Of a stretch of DNA of 6,543 bases, positions 1 through 5,077 are shown piece by piece. Position numbers and translations under genes: made by a program. A model generated the notes under the pieces. The model did no database searches, was not told where the DNA came from, and saw only the letters and a list, made by a program, of their open reading frames with translations. How positions within the stretch are numbered: position 1 is the stretch's first letter; the number at the start of each line of letters is the position of its first letter. The stretch is taken from positions 1 to 6,543 of the forward strand of contig JAEZPW010000352.1 in NCBI GenBank assembly GCA_023441255.1. Reading direction: 5' to 3'. Source of the stretch: Acidobacteriota bacterium (lineage in GTDB: Bacteria; Acidobacteriota; Terriglobia; Terriglobales; Acidobacteriaceae).

Positions 1-1
1 G

Positions 2-946
2 CTCGGAACACGGCCGCGCGACATCACGAAAGACGACATCCGGCAGGTGATCGAGAAGGCGCGCGCGGTGAGTCTGCCTCCGGACCGGGAAATCCTGCAC
101 GTTCTTCCGCAGGATTTCATCGTGGACGATCAGCCCGGCATTCACGATCCCGAGAACATGCCGGGTATGAAGCTTGAGGCTCGGGTTCACCTCGTCACTA
201 CGGCGAACGTTGCGTTGCAAAACGCCGTGACCGCGCTAAACCTCGCTGGCGTTGAGGTGGAAGAGCGGGCGTTCGAGGCCCGTGCGGCGGCCGATGCCGT
301 CCTGCGCCCCGATGAGCGTGAACTGGGAGTATGCCTGCTGGAAATGGGAGCGGGTTCGACAGACCTGATCGTGATCCACGAGGGTGCCGTGATACACACT
401 GGTGCGGTGCCGATAGGGGGCCATCACTTCACGAACGATTTGGCAGTCGGTCTGTGCACGCCGCTCGCTGATGCCGAGAATATCAAGCGTCACTTCGGCC
501 ACGCAGTGGTAACGCGCATACCTGAGGCGAACGAGATCGAGATCCCACAAGTGGGAGATCGGCCACCCTTGATGGAGCAGCAGCGCCGAGCCGTTGAAAT
601 CCTGGAGTCACGCGCCAGGGAGCTATTCGAACTTACACGCGATCACCTGAGGCAGGCGGGCATGCTGGAGGCCGATGGACGAGGGTTCTGCAGCACCGGG
701 TTTGTGCTGACAGGAGGCGCTGCACGTTTGCCGGGACTGGGCGAGATCGTTGATTCGGTACTGCGCAAGCCGTCACGTGTTGCGTTGCCTGCGCCCCTGC
801 CGAAGATGCCGGCCGAGCTGGTCGAACCCGAGTTCGCGACCGTGATTGGATTGTTGCTGTACGGCTACGTTACGCGCACCATGCGCGCGAAGGCGGGCGA
901 TGACGGCCCCATGGCCAGGATCAGAAAGTTTTTCGCTAGAGCTTAG
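2..946 (+). CDS. ftsA: Cell division protein FtsA, 5'-truncated by the window edge
   Basis: FtsA is the actin-like ATPase that anchors FtsZ filaments to the inner membrane and recruits later divisome proteins. The frame is open from base 2, so the true start lies outside; 314 residues are visible, and roughly the first 100 of a usual ~410-420 are missing. Visible parts, numbered from base 2, are: a 1C (SHS2) region around residues 30-65 (LHVLPQDFIVDDQ); the phosphate-2 motif at about 112-121 (LLEMGAGSTD), followed by PIGGHHFTNDLA; the adenosine motif at 235-246 (VLTGGAARLPGL); and PEFATVIGLLLYG near 276-288. The last residues (MARIRKFFARA) form a basic amphipathic helix typical of the FtsA membrane-targeting sequence. 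An acidic residue is kept in phosphate-2, but it is Glu rather than the usual Asp. It lies 94 nt upstream of ftsZ on the same strand, the classical ftsQ-ftsA-ftsZ arrangement. The identification is firm. Confidence 0.96.
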   Translation, partial: LGTRPRDITKDDIRQVIEKARAVSLPPDREILHVLPQDFIVDDQPGIHDPENMPGMKLEARVHLVTTANVALQNAVTALNLAGVEVEERAFEARAAADAVLRPDERELGVCLLEMGAGSTDLIVIHEGAVIHTGAVPIGGHHFTNDLAVGLCTPLADAENIKRHFGHAVVTRIPEANEIEIPQVGDRPPLMEQQRRAVEILESRARELFELTRDHLRQAGMLEADGRGFCSTGFVLTGGAARLPGLGEIVDSVLRKPSRVALPAPLPKMPAELVEPEFATVIGLLLYGYVTRTMRAKAGDDGPMARIRKFFARA

Positions 947-1029
947 ACGTATCGGATGACGACCCAAGGTCAGCGTTCGGTCAACCAGCAACTGAACTTC
1001 CAACCAAGCACACCGGCAGCGAGCGAAGC

Positions 1030-1034
1030 AGGTG
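1030..1034 (+). promoter_or_regulatory. Shine-Dalgarno candidate for ftsZ
   Basis: AGGTG lies 6 nt before the ATG at 1041. It supports that start over the in-frame GTG at 1032, which overlaps it. A second in-frame ATG at 1077 has a weaker GAGG 8 nt upstream. Confidence 0.5.
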
Positions 1035-1040
1035 CAAACG

Positions 1041-2393
1041 ATGGACAGGAAGAACAAGCGCAGCGAGGGCCTGGAGATGAGTGAAGAACAGAAGGAAGAC
1101 ATCCGCATACAGTTCGATTCGGAGCCGAAGAACAACGCGAAGATAAAAGTGATCGGAGTAGGTGGCGGCGGGAGCAATGCCGTGAACCGAATGATTGACG
1201 CGCGGTTGGAGGGCGTGGAGTTCCTGGTGGCGAACACGGACCTTCAAGCCCTGCGCATGTCGCGCGCCGAGGTAAAGATACAGCTCGGCGTCAAACTCAC
1301 GAATGGATTGGGCGCCGGCGCAAATCCGGAAGTGGGGCGCAAGGCGGCGCTGGAGGACGCAGACAAGATCATCGAAGCGCTCGAAGGCGCCGATATGGTT
1401 TTCGTGACCGCCGGTATGGGTGGTGGCACAGGAACGGGTGCGGCGCCCATCATCGCATCCCTTGCCAGTGAAATGGGTGCTTTAACCGTTGCCGTGGTGA
1501 CAAAGCCGTTCGGATTCGAAGGCAAGCGGCGAATGTCACAGGCAGATAGAGGTATTCACGAACTGATCGACTCGGTCGACACTACCATCGTTATTCCCAA
1601 CGAAAAGCTGCTGGCAGTCGCGCAAGACGCTGGTTTCTTCGAATCGTTCCGAGTGGCCGATGACATCCTGCGACAGGCTGTGCAGGGCATATCCGACATC
1701 ATCACCATCCCCGGTATCATCAACCGCGACTTCGCCGACGTGAAAGCGATCATGGCAGGCATGGGATACGCCGTAATGGGTACCGCCACTGCTGCGGGAG
1801 ACCGTCGCGCTACGCAGGCAGCACAGCGCGCGATCGCGTCACCGCTGTTGGAAGCGGGCGCAATTGACGGCGCGCGTGGCATCCTGATCAACATCACCGG
1901 TTCGAGTTCGCTGAAACTTGCGGAGGTTAACGAGGCATCCACCATCATCCAGAGCGCCGCGCACGAAGATGCGAACATCATCTTTGGCGCGGTCCTCGAC
2001 GAGAAGATGAAGGACGACGTCAAGATCACTGTGATAGCCACGGGATTCAAGAACGAACAACTGCCGCGGCGGGAACGTCCGGCAATGGCAGTTGCGAGCG
2101 CATCGCCCCGAGCACGTTCAGCCGGTGTCTATCGTGTTGCCGAAGAGGAGCGAGCGGTGGTCGAAACGCCGGTGGAAGTCTCGCACCGAGACTCGGCAAC
2201 GCCGCCCGTAGTGGCAACTCCGGCGGTCCCGCAGGCGGCGGCTGCGCCGGTTGCGCCGCCGATGCCCCGGGAAGAAGACGCTCGGGTACGCAAACCGGCC
2301 CCGGCTCCTCCTCCGACGCCGCGGGTCAGCTATGACGAGGCAGAGGACTTGGATGTCCCGACTTTCATGAGGAAAAGGGGTGACAGCAACTAG
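1041..2393 (+). CDS. ftsZ: Cell division protein FtsZ
   Basis: FtsZ is the tubulin-like GTPase that polymerises into the Z-ring at midcell. The product is 450 residues. The globular core spans about residues 34-336: the nucleotide-binding GVGGGGSNAVNRM near 39-51, the tubulin signature GGGTGTG at 127-133, and the T7 synergy loop NRDFAD at 228-233. N228, D230 and D233 match the residues that catalyse GTP hydrolysis in the neighbouring subunit. Residues 340-432 form a disordered Ala/Pro/Arg-rich linker. The C-terminal peptide DLDVPTFMRKR at 436-446 is the docking site for FtsA and other partners. I chose ATG 1041: it has a spaced SD, and all twelve codons from 1041 to 1076 end in G or C, as expected of coding sequence. 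Family alignment could instead favour ATG 1077 (MSEEQKEDIRIQF). The gene follows ftsA and ends 18 nt before a terminator. Identification is essentially certain; only the start is open. Confidence 0.98.
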   Translation: MDRKNKRSEGLEMSEEQKEDIRIQFDSEPKNNAKIKVIGVGGGGSNAVNRMIDARLEGVEFLVANTDLQALRMSRAEVKIQLGVKLTNGLGAGANPEVGRKAALEDADKIIEALEGADMVFVTAGMGGGTGTGAAPIIASLASEMGALTVAVVTKPFGFEGKRRMSQADRGIHELIDSVDTTIVIPNEKLLAVAQDAGFFESFRVADDILRQAVQGISDIITIPGIINRDFADVKAIMAGMGYAVMGTATAAGDRRATQAAQRAIASPLLEAGAIDGARGILINITGSSSLKLAEVNEASTIIQSAAHEDANIIFGAVLDEKMKDDVKITVIATGFKNEQLPRRERPAMAVASASPRARSAGVYRVAEEERAVVETPVEVSHRDSATPPVVATPAVPQAAAAPVAPPMPREEDARVRKPAPAPPPTPRVSYDEAEDLDVPTFMRKRGDSN

Positions 2394-2411
2394 CTGTTGT
2401 CCTGGTGAGCT

Positions 2412-2442
2412 AGCGGCGGGGGTCTCCCCGCCGTTTTATTTT
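2412..2442 (+). terminator. Intrinsic terminator after ftsZ
   Basis: A perfect 8-bp GC stem (CGGCGGGG at 2414-2421, CCCCGCCG at 2426-2433) closes a 4-nt loop. It can be extended by a G:U and an A:U pair and is followed by TTTTATTTT at 2434-2442. It starts 18 nt after the ftsZ stop and should end the division-cluster transcript. Confidence 0.92.
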
Positions 2443-2552
2443 GCTTCGCGATGTGGTTCGAAATGGGCAACAAGGTTACGAAGGGAGTTGCCCTTCTACA
2501 TCTCACAGGTAAGTGTCAGCATCTGAACAGGTTGGGAGTCTCAAGTTTGGTT

Positions 2553-2622
2553 CGGGCGGGGAACTTTTTCGTTGAAATCCGAACGCAAATGAACTTAGTA
2601 TCTCGTTAGTTCCCCCTGCCCG
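2553..2622. repeat. Long-spaced imperfect inverted repeat upstream of the transpeptidase gene
   Basis: The left arm CGGGCGGGGAAC (2553-2564) pairs with the right arm GTTCCCCCTGCCCG (2609-2622). The pairing gives 7 bp (GGGGAAC/GTTCCCC), a 2-nt bulge (CT at 2616-2617), then 5 bp (CGGGC/GCCCG). The 44-nt interval between the arms contains the promoter candidate. It could be paired operator half-sites or a DNA/RNA stem; the sequence alone does not decide. Confidence 0.5.
2572..2601 (+). promoter_or_regulatory. Candidate sigma-70-type promoter for the transpeptidase gene
   Basis: TTGAAA (2572-2577, 5 of 6 to the -35 consensus) is followed by an 18-nt spacer and TAGTAT (2596-2601, 4 of 6 to the -10 consensus). 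Transcription would start near 2608 and leave a leader of about 137 nt. A separate GGAACTTTTTCG at 2560-2571 resembles an ECF-sigma -35 element, but I see no good matching -10. Confidence 0.35.
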
Positions 2623-2744
2623 GCACGCAATCGCAGGACACGCGAGCCGGAATCATGGAAGTCTTAGTCGCTCAATGTTTTACAGGGCGACCTGCCAATT
2701 AACTGACTGATCAACGGGGTTAGGGCTCCGGACTAATCAGGGAA

Positions 2745-3998
2745 ATGAAAAAGGGTTCCGTTGTAGCTCAAATCGCAATCGTAGTAGTCGCGGCGACGCT
2801 GATGTCAGTGTATTCGTTCGCGGCGACGGTTTCGGCGCGTTCGCTGTCGCGCAGTCCCAGGAAATCGCAGTCCATCACTGAGAATTCGCGTGCGCAGAAG
2901 CGCATGGCGGGTATGCGGCACAGTCGCAGGTCCGCGCAAACAAAGGTCGTGCGCAACCGGAAGGGGAAGAAGGTCCGGATCGCGCGGGCTCGGTATTACG
3001 AACGCTTCACTATGAGTTCTTTCGCCGAGGACGTCACAGAGGGTGATGTTACTGCGGGCGAAGACCCGGTAGTACGTCAGGCCGCCATCGATGCGTTGAA
3101 CGGCATGAATGGAACGGTGGTCGCGATCGAGCCAGCCAGCGGACGCGTGCTGGCGATGGTGAACCAGAGGCTGGCCCTTTCAGCCGGCGCAACGCCGTGC
3201 TCGACGATCAAGGTGCCGGTTGCACTGGCGGCACTGAGCGAGGGCCTGATCACGAAAGATTCAAAGGTGGCCCTGAGCAGGCGCTGGGGACTCAACCTTA
3301 CCGAGGCGCTGGCACACTCGAACAATGCATATTTCGAGACTGTCGGCCGCAAGCTTGGCTTCGAAAAGTACAGCTATTACGCACACCAGTTCGGCCTTGG
3401 CGAAATGGCGGGATGGAATATTCCCGGCGAACACCTTGGAGTCTTCCCGAGCCGTCCTCTTGAGGCGAAACTGGGGGGTGTAGGCAAGATGTGCTCGTTC
3501 GGCGAGAGCATCTCGATGACGCCACTGCAACTCGGAGCGTTGATGTCAGCCGTGGCGAACGGCGGGACACTCTACTACCTGCAGCACCCGCGATCGCCCG
3601 AGGAAGTTGCAAATTTCACTCCGAAGGTGAAACGCCACCTCGACATCGCATCGCACGTGCCGGAGATCATGGCTGGCATGGACGGTGCCGTAAGATACGG
3701 AACCGCACGCAGCTTGCGCGGGAGCTTCAGCGAAGAACAGGTGCTGGGGAAGACCGGTACCTGCTCGAACAATGCGGGTACTAGATACGGTTGGTTCGCC
3801 TCCTACGCGAACACGCAGTACGGGCGTATCGTAACCGTCATCTTCCTGCAGGGCGGCCGCCCAACCTTCGGGCCTAAGGCAGCTGAACTGGCCGGGCATT
3901 TCTATCGCAACCTGTATGAGCACAGCTACTTCGCCATACGCGCTCCACAGGTGCCGACCGATACGGCGTCCGGAGTAGCGGTGGGAGCACCGCAGTAA
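2745..3998 (+). CDS. Small penicillin-binding protein, transpeptidase domain only
   Basis: This is a probable serine D,D-transpeptidase that cross-links peptidoglycan stems, acting outside the inner membrane. The product is 417 residues. Residues 2-31 are a signal peptide or membrane anchor: two Lys, then hydrophobic, with a possible VSA signal-peptidase site at 29-31. Residues 32-87 are a very basic linker with 20 Lys/Arg and only two acidic residues. The catalytic domain runs from about 120 to 395. It shows all three active-site motifs: STIK at 153-156 (nucleophile S153), SNN at 192-194 and KTGT at 336-339. SFGESISMTPLQLG at 251-264 resembles the conserved TPLQ segment of class B PBPs. Class B PBPs usually have a ~200-residue dimerisation domain before the catalytic domain, and it is absent here. 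A class D beta-lactamase is a less likely reading because of the TPLQ segment. ATG 2745 is chosen because it gives the export signal; AGGGA sits only 1 nt upstream, which is unusually close. Its own terminator and promoter candidate suggest a monocistronic gene. The exact paralogue is not recognised. Confidence 0.9.
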   Translation: MKKGSVVAQIAIVVVAATLMSVYSFAATVSARSLSRSPRKSQSITENSRAQKRMAGMRHSRRSAQTKVVRNRKGKKVRIARARYYERFTMSSFAEDVTEGDVTAGEDPVVRQAAIDALNGMNGTVVAIEPASGRVLAMVNQRLALSAGATPCSTIKVPVALAALSEGLITKDSKVALSRRWGLNLTEALAHSNNAYFETVGRKLGFEKYSYYAHQFGLGEMAGWNIPGEHLGVFPSRPLEAKLGGVGKMCSFGESISMTPLQLGALMSAVANGGTLYYLQHPRSPEEVANFTPKVKRHLDIASHVPEIMAGMDGAVRYGTARSLRGSFSEEQVLGKTGTCSNNAGTRYGWFASYANTQYGRIVTVIFLQGGRPTFGPKAAELAGHFYRNLYEHSYFAIRAPQVPTDTASGVAVGAPQ

Positions 3999-4017
3999 TA
4001 CAGAATACGCAGACATC

Positions 4018-4047
4018 AGCCCCGGAGAGATCCGGGGCTTTTTCTTT
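4018..4047 (+). terminator. Intrinsic terminator after the transpeptidase gene
   Basis: AGCCCCGGA (4018-4026) pairs perfectly with TCCGGGGCT (4031-4039) around a GAGA tetraloop of the stable GNRA type. A T-rich tail (TTTTTCTTT) runs to 4047. It begins 20 nt after the stop codon. Confidence 0.93.
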
Positions 4048-4097
4048 GGGCCGACTGCGATTTCGGAATGTTCGGAGGAGCACAACAGTGGCCCCAA

Positions 4098-4124
4098 CTA
4101 GAAAGCCTCCCGGAGTGGGAGGCT
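4098..4124 (-). terminator. Probable intrinsic terminator for the ABC ATPase transcript
   Basis: Read on the minus strand, AGCCTCCC and GGGAGGCT form a perfect 8-bp stem (4117-4124 with 4104-4111) around a 5-nt loop, followed by TTCTAG. The T tract is short and interrupted, so efficiency may be modest. It starts 22 nt beyond the ATPase stop codon, in the convergent intergenic region. Confidence 0.65.
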
Positions 4125-4145
4125 GAAATCGTGGGTGTGAGCGGT

Positions 4146-4913
4146 CTAGCCGCGCGCTTGCAGGACAGTCTTGCCCTTCTTGGTGATGTCGTCGCCCGCA
4201 ATCATGCCGTCTTTGATGAAGATGACCCGGTGCGCGAACTCCGCGATATCGTGTTCGTGCGTCACGAGGACGATGGTGTTGCCCTGCGCGTGCAGCGAGT
4301 CGAAAAGATTCATGATGTCGTTGCCGGTCTGGGAGTCGAGATTGCCAGTCGGTTCGTCCGCCAGGATGATCGAGGGTCGGTTCACGAGCGCACGGGCGAT
4401 GGCTACGCGTTGCCGCTGACCGCCGGAAAGCTCGTTGGGCTTATGGCTCACGCGAGTACCCATCCCAACCGCCTCGAGAGCTTGTCGTGCGCGTTCCAGG
4501 CGTTCTTCCGTTGGAATACCTGCATAGATTAGCGGCAACTCCACGTTGTGCAGGGCAGTGGCGCGTGCCAGAAGATTGAAGGTCTGGAATACGAACCCGA
4601 TCTCCTTATTGCGGATGCGTGCGAGTTCGTCGTCGTCCAGTTCGCTGACAAGCTGTCCGTTCAGCCAATATCGCCCTTTGCTCGGCGTATCGAGGCAGCC
4701 GATCAGGTTCATGAGGGTGGACTTGCCGGAACCTGATGGTCCCATGATGGCGACGTACTCATTGCGCTGAATACGGAGATTAACGCCACGGAGTGCGTGG
4801 ACCTGCTGTTCCGACCCCATGTCGTAGGTCTTCCACAGATCCTCGGTGCAGATCATGCAGCTTTCCGGGGGCGCGTTTACGACATCCGTCACGTTCGCGA
4901 CTTGCGTTGCCAT
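4146..4913 (-). CDS. MacB/LolD-type ABC transporter ATP-binding subunit
   Basis: This cytoplasmic ATPase should power an FtsX/MacB-type permease that works with a periplasmic adaptor, for export or envelope extraction of an unknown substrate. The product is 255 residues, normal for the family. Walker A GPSGSGKST is at 58-66, followed by the family-typical LIGCLD at 70-75. The Q-loop Gln is at about 110 (FVFQTFNLL), the signature LSGGQRQR starts at 162, Walker B IILADEP is at 182-188, the D-loop GNLD is at 190-193, and the H-loop His is at 219 (VTHEHD). All catalytic residues are present. The start at 4913 is chosen because AGGGAG lies 6 nt upstream; an in-frame ATG at 4937 would add eight residues but has AAGGG directly abutting it. 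The gene lies 164 nt downstream of the adaptor gene on the same strand and converges on the transpeptidase gene. No permease gene adjoins it on either side. The substrate cannot be told from sequence. Confidence 0.95.
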   Translation of the reverse strand: MATQVANVTDVVNAPPESCMICTEDLWKTYDMGSEQQVHALRGVNLRIQRNEYVAIMGPSGSGKSTLMNLIGCLDTPSKGRYWLNGQLVSELDDDELARIRNKEIGFVFQTFNLLARATALHNVELPLIYAGIPTEERLERARQALEAVGMGTRVSHKPNELSGGQRQRVAIARALVNRPSIILADEPTGNLDSQTGNDIMNLFDSLHAQGNTIVLVTHEHDIAEFAHRVIFIKDGMIAGDDITKKGKTVLQARG

Positions 4914-4919
4914 CCTGTT

Positions 4920-4925
4920 CTCCCT
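4920..4925 (-). promoter_or_regulatory. Shine-Dalgarno site deciding the ATPase start
   Basis: AGGGAG on the minus strand is placed 6 nt before the ATG at 4911-4913. It lies inside the reading frame of the longer alternative start at 4937, and favours the shorter protein. Confidence 0.65.
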
Positions 4926-4973
4926 GGTATAGTCCATCCCTTAGTCACTCTTGGACGAACTGATCACGGAAAG

Positions 4974-5001
4974 GTTACGAAACGGGCGATCGAAAAGTTC
5001 C
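4974..5001 (-). promoter_or_regulatory. Candidate ECF-sigma-type promoter upstream of the ATPase gene
   Basis: On the minus strand GGAAC (5001-4997) is followed by TTTT, and after a 17-nt spacer by CGTAAC (4979-4974). GGAAC with a 16-17-nt spacer and a CGT-type -10 is the general pattern recognised by many ECF sigma factors. Transcription would start near 4966, leaving about 50 nt of leader before the ATG at 4913. This is a motif match only. Confidence 0.35.
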
Positions 5002-5035
5002 GTGAAGATGTTCGGCGAAACGATTAAGAGCGAAA

Positions 5036-5062
5036 GGTGCAGCCGAGCGGGGCGGCTGCACC
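5036..5062 (-). terminator. Terminator-like hairpin between adaptor and ATPase genes
   Basis: A perfect 10-bp stem (GGTGCAGCCG at 5036-5045, CGGCTGCACC at 5053-5062) closes a 7-nt loop, starting 15 nt after the adaptor stop codon. On the minus strand it is followed by TTTCGCTCTT, a poor T tract. It could be a partial terminator or attenuator, or a structure that protects the 3' end of the adaptor mRNA. Confidence 0.6.
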
Positions 5063-5077
5063 ATCCTGATTACTGTA

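Larger units (their letters stand above)
2394..2744. other. 351-nt non-coding region between ftsZ and the transpeptidase gene
   Basis: The stretch begins with the ftsZ terminator. After it comes a zone of competing short hairpins. GGGCAAC (2465-2471) can pair with GTTGCCC (2487-2493), with an outer GATGT/ACATC pair at 2450-2454 and 2498-2502. Alternatively GAAGGG (2480-2485) can pair with CCCTTC (2491-2496). A larger inverted repeat and a promoter candidate follow at 2553-2622, listed separately. From about 2623 to 2738 I see no clear element. The only notable open frame (2451-2609, 52 codons) has no ribosome binding site and weak codon bias, so it is not called. Confidence 0.7.

Noticed and set aside
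2451..2609. A 52-codon open frame starting MWFEMGNK in the ftsZ-transpeptidase gap
   Set aside because: There is no Shine-Dalgarno sequence before its first or second ATG. Only about half of its codons end in G or C, it shows no recognisable motif, and it overlaps the inverted repeat and promoter candidate.
3546..4097. 183-codon minus-strand frame over the end of the transpeptidase gene
   Set aside because: It runs antisense through the KTGT-encoding part and across the plus-strand terminator, with no recognisable domain.
4546..4770. Open frames on the plus strand inside the ABC ATPase gene
   Set aside because: They are antisense to a gene with all ABC motifs intact and have no family features of their own, so they are shadows of GC-rich coding sequence.
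4971..4981. 11-nt match AAGGTTACGAA shared with 2472-2482
   Set aside because: A few exact 11-mers are expected by chance in a window of this size, and only the copy at 4971 has a GGAAC element at promoter spacing.
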